Notes: generated from the sequence alone by a model not told the origin. Shown: positions 33,288 to 42,760, numbered from the stretch's first letter. The stretch is 64,000 nt of DNA from Didymella arachidicola (GCA_016630955.3 CM049985.1:1426001-1490000); one strand, 5' to 3'. Program-made: numbers and translations.

Positions 33288-35105
33288 CTACACGTTCACT
33301 TCGGGAACGTGGCGCTGACGTTGTGTGCCATCTGCTCGCCTGTAACTCATGGCAGCTCGGTCCATTGGCTCTTCCATATCTGGTTGCTCATCGTACGTGT
33401 AACCTGGACCAGACTGCACAGGTCTTGCGCCCCCTGTCAAGCGACCAGTCATATGACCCTGATCGAACGTGGACGAGAAAGATCTCTTGTTACCAGTAGG
33501 AGCCATCGGTGGAAGGCTCGATGCAGGGTAGTTGTGCAGTGCGTAGTTCGAGTGAGAGGCATCGGAGTTGGCGGACATAGTGCCGGAAGACATTGTGTTC
33601 ATTGGCGAGTGGTACGAGGGCGAGACGGGTTCGAGCTTTTCGGCACCAATTGGTGGTTGCAACGGCTTTAGCGTTGGTAGAGGGTGACCATTTTGTGGGT
33701 GCATTATGCTTGGACCAGAGATCGAGGAGGCGCGAAGTGGTTGCTGCATTGGCGGCTGAGGCTGGCTCATAGACTGGGAGCGTTGCTGATATGGGTCTAC
33801 GGGGCTGTATGGTGACATGAGCTGTGGCTGACTTGGGGGAGGGTATTGATGTGTCGATTGAGGAATAGAAGGCCTGCGGTAGTCGATCGGTTGATGTTGG
33901 GCAGCCGGCTGCTCCGGGCGGGGTTCGTAGTGAGACTGCTGTGGCTGTTGGTGGCTTGAGTACCCGTAAGATTGGTTCATCGGCATTTGTGGGCTGTGGT
34001 TCGGGTATGAGCTGTACGCAGACTGAGGCTGGTGCTGGGGTTGTTGCTGAGGTGGAGGTTGCGAGTACGACGGTTGGGGAGGCTGCATCATGTGGCTCGC
34101 TGGTGGAGGAGCATACTGCTGTTGCTGCTGGTACTGTGGCTGATACTGGGGCTGACTTGACATGTGAGGGTAGGCGGCACTCTGTGGAGGTGGCATCTGC
34201 TGGTAGTTGGTGGTTGGCTGCTGGTAGTTTTGTGCCATCTCCTCCATGCTCGGACGGCGAGGAGTAACAAGGGATGAGTTGCTGGCGTTTGAGACCGACC
34301 GAGGACGCTCATCCATAGGAGCGCCAGGCACTGGCATGCTCGGCGGTGCGCCGTAGGCCTCGGGGGTAGCAGTGCGTCTAGCCTGCTGTCCATACTCATC
34401 GTTGTCATCGTAGCCATCCCACTCCTTCGAGCTCTTGTTTTCGCGGCGCCTCATCCTAACATCACGCCTGATGCGGACACGGCAACCCTGCTCGGCGACC
34501 ATGCGGCTAAGTGCAGTGCTCTCTGACAAGCCAGGGAACTTCTTTGCGGAAAAGACAGTGAAGGGTGCCGACTTGACCTCGCAGCGGTTGGTGACGAAAC
34601 GATTGCCGTCGTGGATGACATTCGGATCATTGGTATCAAGGTCCTTGACTTCGCTGAGGTTCTCGAGTAGGGCGAAGCTGAGACGGTACTTGCCCTCGTG
34701 GCGAACAGACAGGTCAGGGAAGATGAAATACCCAGCAGGCGTCGGGCGGTCGAGGTAAGCCATACCAGCAACAGGAGTACCGGTCAGGACTGGGGTGCCC
34801 GACATTGGCTGCGCGCCACGGCTGGCAGCGATGGGACGAGCATTCTCAAGACTGGCATGCAGGAAGAAATTGGCGTTGTAGGCGAAGGTGACGTCCTGGT
34901 CGTTCTCATAGATGCGCAGCTCGACAATCGGCGGTGGGTCCACGGGGCGACGGTCAGCGCTCGACTTAGCACCGCTACCACAGGCACGGGCGCGCTCGGG
35001 CTGCTGGATCACCTGCATCTCATAGCGAATGCGACGGCCATCCTTGGTGGTCCGTTGAGACTGGTTCTTCGTCTCGATCGAACAGGGGATGGTCGAGAGA
35101 GACAT
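33288..35105 (-). CDS. veA: Velvet complex regulator VeA
   Basis: Light-responsive global regulator that works with VelB and LaeA to control development and secondary metabolism; shuttles to the nucleus. A single open exon of 605 residues from ATG 35105. The velvet domain spans roughly residues 25-225: QPERARACGSGAKSSADRRP, VDPPPIVELRIYE, VTFAYNANFFLHASLE, GTPVAGMAYLDRP, GYFIFPDLSVRHEGKYRLSF, SAPFTVFSAKKFPGLSEST, EQGCRVRIRRDVRMRRREN. The wording identifies VeA rather than VelB, VelC or VosA. The basic end of the domain is the likely nuclear localisation signal. The C-terminal half is Gln/Pro/Tyr-rich and disordered and ends in a conserved-looking HMTGRLTGGARPVQSGPG block. The usual 5' intron of some orthologues is not present. 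Confidence 0.95.
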   Translation of the reverse strand: MSLSTIPCSIETKNQSQRTTKDGRRIRYEMQVIQQPERARACGSGAKSSADRRPVDPPPIVELRIYENDQDVTFAYNANFFLHASLENARPIAASRGAQPMSGTPVLTGTPVAGMAYLDRPTPAGYFIFPDLSVRHEGKYRLSFALLENLSEVKDLDTNDPNVIHDGNRFVTNRCEVKSAPFTVFSAKKFPGLSESTALSRMVAEQGCRVRIRRDVRMRRRENKSSKEWDGYDDNDEYGQQARRTATPEAYGAPPSMPVPGAPMDERPRSVSNASNSSLVTPRRPSMEEMAQNYQQPTTNYQQMPPPQSAAYPHMSSQPQYQPQYQQQQQYAPPPASHMMQPPQPSYSQPPPQQQPQHQPQSAYSSYPNHSPQMPMNQSYGYSSHQQPQQSHYEPRPEQPAAQHQPIDYRRPSIPQSTHQYPPPSQPQLMSPYSPVDPYQQRSQSMSQPQPPMQQPLRASSISGPSIMHPQNGHPLPTLKPLQPPIGAEKLEPVSPSYHSPMNTMSSGTMSANSDASHSNYALHNYPASSLPPMAPTGNKRSFSSTFDQGHMTGRLTGGARPVQSGPGYTYDEQPDMEEPMDRAAMSYRRADGTQRQRHVPEVNV

Positions 35106-35788
35106 TGTGGGTGGATATGCGGGCTGGGATCGAGTCAGTACGAATGTGGAGGTGGAGGTATTCCAAGGTTATGAGACGTCAGGGACTGGCACGCACTTTC
35201 CCCAAGGGAAGGTTCGACGGGGTGCGCACTTACGTCGTTGACCACACAATTGGAAATGGCCAGAAAAAAGAGGAACACGAACTGTCAGAACCTCGGCCAC
35301 GGAACGATCGTGTCTGGAACTGTTAGAACAGTCGTTTGCAGCGCAGAAGCCTCGTGAGCATGACAGGAACAGCGTCTGCAGGACTGGCTCCGCAGCCCGG
35401 CGGTTTGGGCATTCAAACGTCACGGGAAGGGCACAATGGAAGAACACTCACGCTTCAAGGGATCAACAAAGTGGAGTGTCGGATTTCGCACTCTCCAATC
35501 TCGAATTGATGGTAGCGATGCAGATTCTCCAAGGTGGTGGTGGGCTGAGGCTGAGGGCTGAGGTACGCGTGTGGTCGATCTGGTGTCGATGGCTCCAGCT
35601 GGCAGTGGGGAAGGTGCGATGCAGCGAGCGTAGAGGACTGCGACGTGAGGCTTGGCTACGACAGACGCGCTGGATCGTCTACAAGTGTCGCTGCGGTCGC
35701 TATCCCGTAGTCCAGCGGTGTCGTGGATGAGGAGTGGCAGCAGGAGCGAGACGAGAAGCCGGAGGCACAGCCAGATGAGTGAGCGCTG

Positions 35789-35836
35789 GGCAGGCGACAC
35801 GACGGGCAGGCGACACGACGGGCAGGCGACACGACG
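35789..35836. repeat. 16-bp tandem repeat, three exact copies
   Basis: Unit GGCAGGCGACACGACG repeated head to tail three times with no mismatch, about 0.7 kb upstream of the veA start. Confidence 0.9.
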
Positions 35837-36090
35837 GGCTGGAGCGCCCAAGCACAGCTAGCACCTAGCACGACTAGCACGACTCAAGATGCGGGTCGGC
35901 TAAAGATGGGCCTTTGTTCAGCAGGACTCAAACAGTTCGCGCCAATGACGACCCATGCTCCGCCGCTCTGCAAGGCCTGGGACATGCAAGCGCGATCCGA
36001 GAAGGATGCCTCGCTTCCAGCTGCTGACCTCGCGTACAGCCCAGCGAGCACTCGCTGAAGCACAGTGCAGCGCCGCCGAGTTTCCTGGCG

Positions 36091-36120
36091 CAGCATCTGG
36101 CAGCATCTGGCAGCATCTGG
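36091..36120. repeat. 10-bp tandem repeat, three exact copies
   Basis: Unit CAGCATCTGG repeated three times without mismatch in the veA upstream region. Confidence 0.9.
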
Positions 36121-38592
36121 GGGTAATCTGAGATCCAGGCTGCCCCCAGCCCCATGCCCTCTGTCGCACCACACTGCGGGCGGCACACTGCGGGACGCGA
36201 TACGAACCTGAATGAAAGCTCCGGGCCTCTCCAGGGCCCATTCCTGGAAGGTTCAGCTAGAGGACACTAGGCTAGGCCCTTGCTCCTTTCCACAGCCCGA
36301 CTGAAAGAAACTCTTGTCACTAGTAACTACCTACTGCACGCTCTATCGTCAACGCTCAAGCCAAGCCATGTGCGTGGCCGTCGCTCCACGGGCCTGCAAG
36401 ATGCTGCCCGCATTCGCGAGTACAATGGGGGCGTCTGCACACCTCACGCGGTCTCTGCGACTGTGGAAAATTGCAACCCAGTGCACAAAGCTGCCGCACT
36501 AGCTCTCTGTGCAACCCAGTGCGAGCAGGCAGGCCACACACCACAGCAGACATGGCCTGATTTTTCGCGCGGAACGCAGAACTCGAAATCCACTTTTCAG
36601 CACCATGGCCGCCCTCTTCACAGCTGCAATCGGGCGGGCAGTCTCCCGGGCGGGAAACCGGTGCATTTCCTGCAACCGCTGGGGTCGCGGCCGTATTGGG
36701 AGCCAATAGCCGTAAAATTGCCCATGTCGTTTCCCAGCGGCAGGACTCCGAGAGCTTTGGCTCTCGAAGGAAGCAAGGATCACCGCGGCCCCGAGGGCCC
36801 TGTTGCCCTTTAGCTGGACGCGCCAAGTTGGGTCAAGTGGATCTACAACGCAGCTGTGATTGGATGAGCGCTATACCGGATGCAAGCACCCAAACCGCAC
36901 CGAGCAGGCGGCGCGCGCAATTTCCCGCCGAGCGATTCGTGTGCTGATCAGGCAGCACTCAGCCTGACTCTCAGCACAACTCTACCTATCGCGATCGTGA
37001 GGACTGAAATTGTTCCTGAAAAGCAGCCTTAGATGTCTACATCTGCCAGCGATGAATCTTGAAGTATGTTTGGCGAATGACTTCGCACTTGAAATCGATG
37101 TGGCTAGTGTGAAAGTGGACGCATCCATCAGCCCCCACCCGCTGCCCGCTGTCAGCCCATACCCGTTCGATAACCTACTCCGAGGAGCCTCAACACCCGT
37201 GCCCGAGGAATACCCAATACTCTTCGCAAAAGCATGGCGGATCTGAGACTACGGCAAGTCTGATGAGGATGCGCGGCCGATGGTGCAGTTCGTTCCCCAT
37301 CAAGGCGTGCTGACTGGCGGCCCTGAGAGCTGGTTCTGCCCATGCCGTGAACAAAGAAGCCAGCCGGGAAGACTCCTCAATCTGCAGAGCCCGGTGGTCA
37401 GGCCTCTGGAAGAAGAGGCGCCGACAACACCTTCCGAGTGGTTGACGAGCAACCTGGGCTCCCGAGACATGCAATCGCTCTTCAGGAAGAACAAATCCCA
37501 AGTACGTCTTACAGGCAGTTGCGCAGATCATACGATTTCAAACCACGGGGGCACTGTACTATTCAATCAATTACACACAGGCTTGCTACTTTGAGCTCGA
37601 ACCTTCGTTGGTGGGGTACCAATCGATCACAGCGTAGCATCACCTCCTCCGAGACAATTGCAACCCTATCCGCGAGCCACACCCTACCTATTGGATGCAA
37701 CAACCACCGTAGCTACTTTCGACTCACTTGCACCAGCAACACAGCCGTTCCGGCACACGCATTGCACGTGGGAAGAAGCCTGCAAGCCACTACATGCTTT
37801 TAATGTAATCGTGTATCAATGTGGCCTGATGCCTGTACATACTCGTGTCTCACATTGAGTCGGTCTGCGGCACAGTGACTTGGGCTTGTAGGCGTTGGTG
37901 CGCTGGCATGCACCTGCCTCCACCAGACCCCACCAGCATTGCGAAGAGTAGGTCGTCGTGAGGAAGATCAGGAATGAAACAGATTCAGCAAATTCACTCC
38001 ATCGCTTGCAGTGATTGCGGGGTTGAGGTCATGGCTTGGGTTGGGAGTGTCATCCTGGCAACCCCTTGCTTAAAGCTAGGTCCTGACGCGCGTTGGTGCG
38101 TCAAGATCGAGCAATGACTGTCAGTTCAGGCAGCCAAGACTCAATCACCGTATCTTGCGGGGCTGTTGTATCGATCCTACGAGATCCTGCCGTTAAGCAT
38201 CCGCTTCTAGGGCAGGTGGTTCCGTCGGCAGATAGCCCTTTTGGGCCTACAGTGGACTAGGTCTCTTCTCACTTCGATTGTCTTGCCCAACGTTGTTACA
38301 GACCAGTGTGAATTGGCTTTACTACTGCACAGGGTCGTGAAGCTTCGAACACGCAACAAAGACCGCACCGCAACAACAAGCAATCGTCGTCCGAGACTGC
38401 ACAATGTCTTCAACGACGCCAGTGTCTTCGAGCACACGAGAAAGCACTCCCAGGCCCTTCTTAGCAGTAGTCCCCATCAAACTATCCACCAGCACCCAGG
38501 CCTACAATTGCCTCGCCTCTTGTATTTCTGCAACGCGTTGATCATAGCACGTCGGCTCATACTCACCACTCGCATCACCAAAGATCGCAGCC

Positions 38593-39567
38593 ATGTTACG
38601 TTCTTGCATCACCTCTTTGTCTGATCTTACCTCTCTCTTCTATGGCAAGACTAGTCCTCCGCCCCTCTCGGCTTCGAAGCCACAAGCCTGCGACCTAACA
38701 GCGATCCCTTACGCATCTTGGCAACCGCCTATCTGCCCTCAGAAGTGTGAAGGCCTGTGTTCTCATTTACCGGTATGTGTTGAGACACGAGTGAATGGGC
38801 AGCTGGTATCTGCCCCGATGTCCACAAAGGTACTAACGCCCGTCACTGAGGAGGTTGACGAATGCAAGAACGTAGGCAAAGTCGCCGAGCCGATGGCAAA
38901 AACGCGCAAGGTAAGTGAGGCTGACGCCAGCGGGTCTGGTGCGGTCACATTGACCATTGCTGCACCTGCAGTATTTGGAGACAACACTGTGGACGACGAG
39001 CGCACGCCTGATCTGAGCAGTCTGCTCTCCGATGATGGGTATGAGCCTGTAGATCAGCAGGCTGAACGCTTGGTCAAGAAGCGCTCTGCTGTCGATCGAC
39101 AGCTCGCGATTGACTGGCTTGCTACACTATCCTCGCTGCCTGATGTGGATCTAGACCCTGATGACAATGCATCCATGCTGGCTTTGTATGATGATGAAAT
39201 CGAAGACGACGAACAGGTGGGCACTCAGATTGAACCGAGTCACTCTCCCACCTCTGCCCCTGCACATGTGCTAACAGCCGATCCGACGATCTCTGCGCTC
39301 TCTCTACCATCTATTGCGATAGATGAGGCAGGGTACGCGAACATCGACCTCAACGATGAAGTCGACAAACCAGATCTGCGGCCTGCAAATCGGCGTTACC
39401 TCCGCCCTATCTCAGCGCCGGCAGCAGAGGATATAGACGTTTGGTGCGAGATTGCCTCATCGCCCACCGTCATCGAGGAGGTACCACAGACGCCAGAGCC
39501 GAGCGTAGGAAAGGAGGGTACGGAAGGTGAGAAGGCGCGCCCGCTGAGCCATGTATTCTTCTTCTAG
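38593..39567 (+). CDS. Uncharacterised acidic protein
   Basis: Frame of 324 codons from ATG 38593. A likely intron at 38773..38850 (78 nt, GTATGT donor, perfect TACTAAC branch site at 38831-38837, GAG acceptor) is a multiple of three without a stop, so both spliced (298 residues) and unspliced readings are open. No known domain. It is rich in Asp, Glu, Ser and Ala, with features such as LSSLLSDDGYEPVDQQ, KKRSAVDRQLAIDWLATLSS and YDDEIEDDEQVG. Ends in SHVFFF. Composition suggests a disordered regulatory protein; no membrane segment or signal peptide seen. Confidence 0.6.
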   Translation: MLRSCITSLSDLTSLFYGKTSPPPLSASKPQACDLTAIPYASWQPPICPQKCEGLCSHLPVCVETRVNGQLVSAPMSTKVLTPVTEEVDECKNVGKVAEPMAKTRKVSEADASGSGAVTLTIAAPAVFGDNTVDDERTPDLSSLLSDDGYEPVDQQAERLVKKRSAVDRQLAIDWLATLSSLPDVDLDPDDNASMLALYDDEIEDDEQVGTQIEPSHSPTSAPAHVLTADPTISALSLPSIAIDEAGYANIDLNDEVDKPDLRPANRRYLRPISAPAAEDIDVWCEIASSPTVIEEVPQTPEPSVGKEGTEGEKARPLSHVFFF

Positions 39568-39584
39568 AACTAGCAAAATGCAAC

Positions 39585-39632
39585 TCTGGAGTTACTCAAA
39601 ATCTTCCTTCTGGAGTTACTCAAAATCTTCCT
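39585..39632. repeat. 24-bp tandem duplication just past the acidic-protein stop
   Basis: Two exact copies of a 24-bp unit beginning TCTGGAGTTACTCAAAATCT, starting 18 bp after the stop codon, so inside the likely 3' UTR. Confidence 0.9.
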
Positions 39633-39664
39633 CATCTCTTAGCTTCCGATTTTGCATGTCACGT

Positions 39665-40273
39665 CTACTGAAGCTTCACACCCCCATCACTTCCCTCTTC
39701 CCACCTCCCCTGATCCGATTCCGGCGACTGAATCTCTGTACCGCCACTGCTCTGGCGCACAGTAACCTCCCTCCCTCCCCGCCTGCCATGATAAGTCTCC
39801 CTTAGTTCCGGCCTGAATAACTCACCGCTAAGCTTCGCCTCCCCTTCTTGCGTTTTTCTAACCATCTCCTTGTCATCCTCCTTGATGTGTGTCCTGAAGT
39901 TCGCCCAGCTGGGTGGGGCTCTGGAGGGACTCGACGTGTTCGGAGGGCGCAGAGAGTCCATGTTGCCAGAGCGTGGATGGGCTTGAGTTGCCTGCTTTGG
40001 TTGATCTGTCTCGACACTTGGCATTGTAGAGGTAGTCGGAGCTTTTGGGGGGACAGGTGGGGAAACCGCGTAAGAGCCGGGCTCGCCTCCGGGGGTGAAA
40101 GCAACGGATTGCGAGCTCAAGCTGTGTCTCTGCTGCTGCTGCTGCTGTGACTGCTGCTGTGACTGCTGCTGTGGTGGTGAAGATTCAGCCATTCTGGAAG
40201 GGTTGGCTTGGAGCAAACTTTCAAGGGCGGCGTGTAAGTGCGTGCATAAGGCGTCGTGTCTGTGTGGAGCCAT
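39665..40273 (-). CDS. Uncharacterised small Gln/Ser-rich protein
   Basis: Intronless frame of 202 residues from ATG 40273; a second in-frame ATG at 40192 would give 175 residues (MAESSPPQQQ). The first third is Gln/Ser-rich (CTG/TGA-type triplet tract on the + strand near 40129-40175). The only conserved-looking stretch is APPSWANFRTHIKEDDKEMV followed by SGELFRPELRETYHGRRGG. No family recognised. It is convergent with the acidic-protein gene, leaving 97 bp between the stops. Confidence 0.55.
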   Translation of the reverse strand: MAPHRHDALCTHLHAALESLLQANPSRMAESSPPQQQSQQQSQQQQQQRHSLSSQSVAFTPGGEPGSYAVSPPVPPKAPTTSTMPSVETDQPKQATQAHPRSGNMDSLRPPNTSSPSRAPPSWANFRTHIKEDDKEMVRKTQEGEAKLSGELFRPELRETYHGRRGGREVTVRQSSGGTEIQSPESDQGRWEEGSDGGVKLQ

Positions 40274-40674
40274 CCTGTTTGCAAACTATGTGTTGACGCG
40301 CAGAATAGATGTTTGCGATCGTGCTCGGGTGAAGAGAGGTCAAATGTCCTAAGCAAACAATGTGCGATGACGCGGATGATCAAGAGCAAGTGAAGGTGAG
40401 TCCTGTGAGCGACGCTTCGGAGCAGAAGGGGCAAGAGCGGACGAACGATCACAAAAAAGTCGCATTTGCTACGAACATGGCATGGACCACATGAGGATAG
40501 TGAGAAGCCCCAAGCAGTTGCCGTGACAAACCCAGATGATACTGACTGTATTGCGTCCCTTGCATTTGGTTCGCCTCCCACCCTCCCACCAGAGAGTAGG
40601 CGACTATCCAGGCGGCACCACGAGGAGGCGCAAGGGTCCGACTTCTACCGCCCATCCACCTCTTGCGGTCACCA

Positions 40675-40693
40675 GCACCTGCCTAGCAGGTGC
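40675..40693. repeat. Perfect hairpin, 8-bp arms, 3-base loop
   Basis: GCACCTGC and GCAGGTGC flank the loop CTA. It lies 265 bp before the first copy of the structured array. Confidence 0.6.
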
Positions 40694-40958
40694 CGACCCA
40701 GTTTCTCCAGACAAGTTGAGCACCTGCCACGCTACAGCCAACACCACTAAGAAGCAAAATACGATACTTTTCGCCTTGAACGTAGACGCAAGCGAACAAG
40801 ACAGACTAAGGGTAGTCAGAAGGGACGAGACGAGCTCGGACAGGGAGCCGCAGGAACGAATCGAGGTAATCTCGAGAGAAGGTTCTCAAGCCAGAAGCGG
40901 CGCTTAGGACAGCTTCGGGCTCTCGAAAAGGGGCCGGAGGGTGCTCGCAAGTCATTTG

Positions 40959-41094
40959 CCAGGGACCTTGCGGTCTATCAGAGGACCAACCTTGCTGTCA
41001 AGCGTGGCTCTGAGCAAGGGTCAGTCACTCAATATCTGTTGGCATCGTCCACACGCTTCCGCCTGAGAAGGCGGATACTAGTGGCAGGGACCCC
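40959..41094 (+). ncRNA. Structured module copy A
   Basis: P1 GACC/GGTC (40964-40967 with 40972-40975), loop TTGC. A longer variable arm follows: AGAG 40980-40983 pairs with CTCT 41008-41011 and encloses CTTG/CAAG (40991-41002). Linker CTCAATATCTGTTGGC ends at 41043. P2 CCAC/GTGG (41049-41052 with 41081-41084). P3 TCCGCCT/AGGCGGA (41058-41064 with 41069-41075), seven pairs with a GAGA loop. P4 is weak in this copy. Strand is tentative and rests on the GNRA loop. Confidence 0.5.
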
Positions 41095-41308
41095 GAAAGG
41101 TGAGATCCGCACGGACAACAGCCACGGGTCAAACCTTTCGGGCAAACCCTACTTGCAAGCTCCTCTAATAATCGACAACGGATGAAGGGACGGACGCGAG
41201 CGGATGCTCTAGCGGGACTCGATCTGGACACAGTATCACCCACGCTGGGAAAGCGGGCAGACCCAAAGAACAAGTGGAACGAGCAGGAAGGTACCTGTAG
41301 ACAGCGTG

Positions 41309-41416
41309 CCATGGACCGTAAGGTCTGTCGGAGCCTACAAGCAGGCTCCATATCGCAGGCATCTACCACACCCTTCCCTCTGAGAAGAGAGACACTGGTG
41401 GAGGGGACTGAACCCT
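41309..41416 (+). ncRNA. Structured module copy B
   Basis: P1 GACC/GGTC (41314-41317 with 41322-41325), loop GTAA. Variable hairpin GGAGCC/GGCTCC (41330-41335 with 41344-41349). P2 CCAC/GTGG (41366-41369 with 41398-41401). P3 CTCT/AGAG around a GAGA loop (41382-41385), with one C.A mismatch lower in the stem. P4 GGG/CCC (41404-41406 with 41413-41415). Confidence 0.5.
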
Positions 41417-41622
41417 ATCATGCGGGTTCTTCGTGGAGGATTATCAAGGGCGAGCGCTGAGGAGGATCCTCGTCTCGAACCGAAAAATTGGAGCGATATG
41501 AAGGTCGAAAGAAGCCATCAGAAGACCAAAGTGGAGCGAGAGCTCTCCAAGCGCCTGCACGATGCTCAGACCATGGGTCTGAGACTCACACCCGGAGCGA
41601 GGCGTAACTGCTTTCTGATGTG

Positions 41623-41730
41623 CCATGGACCTTTCGGTCTGTCAGAGTCTTGCGATAAGTCTCAATACCGCAGGCGTCTACCGCTCGATCCTCCCTGAAA
41701 AGGGAAGCACTGGTGGTGGGGATAGCCCCT
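41623..41730 (+). ncRNA. Structured module copy C
   Basis: P1 GACC/GGTC (41628-41631 with 41636-41639), loop TTTC. Variable hairpin GAG.CTT/AAG.CTC. P2 CCGC/GTGG (41681-41684 with 41713-41716) using one G.U pair. P3 TCCCT/AGGGA (41692-41696 with 41701-41705) with a GAAA loop. P4 GGGG/CCCC (41718-41721 with 41726-41729). Confidence 0.5.
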
Positions 41731-42376
41731 GAAAGACAGATACCTCGCTCCCCGAAGGCATATGCAATGCAAGGTGTGGACGAGCGGCCGAAATAGCTGT
41801 GGCGCAGCATGTCGGCCGATCGTAGTAATTCGAGTCGAGGACGCCGCCAACCGACCGAAAGCACACACGAAGGTTAGGGGGTTAGTTTCGTGATGTGCTT
41901 GGGACCAGCGACAGCATGACCTGCGACTCACGGGCGTGCCATCCCACCCTACCAGCTCTTTGTGTGGGATCCTTTTAGGTGGGTGACACATACCATGAAC
42001 CCGTTAGCCGAAGTGGCTGTAGCCAGAATGGCATCCTGCTACTGTTCAGTTGCTTCGTAAACTGCTGCGCCTTTGCGCAACATGCAAGCTTGATTGACCA
42101 GAAACCCCCAGATTGCATCAGTCCCTGTAGACCAGTTTGCAGGTCTCTCCTGTATGCATCCGGTAATTTGCGAAACAGTGCATGTCAAGTCTCTGCAATT
42201 CGGGCTGGTTTTACGAAGTCCTTTGCAGGCGAGGTCTTCTTATCCATAACATAGCTGTGTGAGGTGGATCGTAGCTCCTCTTCAGACTCTGCCCCCAGTC
42301 AGGTACGAACGAGCCCTTGAGTTCCCTACATGTTTGTGGCCGCAACCGTCGTAGAAGAGTGCTTCCATGCAACTTG

Positions 42377-42478
42377 CCAAGGGCATTACTGCCTGTCTGA
42401 GTCTAGCTCAATATCTGTTGGCTTCTCTCACACTCACTGATCTGAGAAGATCGCACTGGTGACGGGGTTCACAACCCT
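42377..42478 (+). ncRNA. Structured module copy D
   Basis: P1 GGCA/TGCC (42382-42385 with 42390-42393), loop TTAC; two pairs differ from the other copies by double changes. Variable hairpin TGAG/CTCA (42398-42401 with 42407-42410). The linker is identical to copy A over 16 nt. P2 TCAC/GTGA (42428-42431 with 42459-42462). P3 GATCT/AGATC (42439-42443 with 42448-42452) with a GAGA loop. P4 GGGGTT/AACCCT (42464-42469 with 42473-42478), six pairs including one G.U. Confidence 0.5.
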
Positions 42479-42712
42479 GCAATGGAAGGTCTTCTTCGAG
42501 GCGGGTGTCTTCGGGTTACTCCTCTACGGTTAAGTTCCATTCCAGCATTGGCCATTGGCATAATGGATGTCGCCTAGTAGCCGGAGATGGCGTGCTCGAC
42601 ATTGTAGGAGGTGGATGGACGGTGGACAGGGGAGGGCCTGAATGAAAGGATAAGATGCGCGTAAGTCGGCAAAGAAAGCGTCGCGTTACGCACAGGAAAA
42701 CCCAAGTGCAGT

Positions 42713-42760
42713 GGAGGTCATCGTGAAGGTTTCAGCGGAGGTCATCGTGAAGGTTTCAGC
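42713..42760. repeat. 24-bp tandem duplication
   Basis: Two exact copies of a 24-bp unit beginning GGAGGTCATCGTGAAGGTTT, in the gene-free region downstream of the structured array. Confidence 0.9.

Larger units (their letters stand above)
35106..38592. other. Long gene-poor region upstream of veA, about 3.5 kb
   Basis: The longest gap without a supported gene. It probably holds a long veA promoter/leader and the upstream region of the acidic-protein gene. It contains the 16-bp and 10-bp tandem repeats listed below and an interrupted open frame near 37010-37594 (see findings). Frames of up to 177 codons near 36300-36800 lack protein-like composition. Confidence 0.5.
40959..42478 (+). repeat. 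Array of four diverged copies of a structured module
   Basis: Copies begin at 40959, 41309, 41623 and 42377 (spacing 350, 314 and 754 bp; the last gap is about double, as if a copy were lost). Each has, in order, CCA + short hairpin P1, a variable hairpin, a shared linker (CTCAATATC followed by TGTTGGC or CGCAGGC), an outer stem P2 closing hairpin P3 with a GNRA loop, and then a G-rich/C-rich hairpin P4. Primary sequence has diverged strongly while pairing is kept. Confidence 0.8.

Noticed and set aside
36280..36813. 177-codon frame upstream of veA
   Set aside because: Composition is not protein-like, an opposing frame of similar length overlaps it, and no splice or motif support is seen.
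41465..41490. GGTTCGAGAC on the - strand, like a tRNA B box
   Set aside because: No A box at the right distance, no cloverleaf, and the T run lies on the wrong side for a Pol III terminator.
41640..41730. Resemblance of the CTGAGA and AATACC pieces of the array to a TPP riboswitch
   Set aside because: The conserved pieces come in the wrong order, the GAAC..GATC core is missing, and four tandem copies away from a thiamine gene do not fit.
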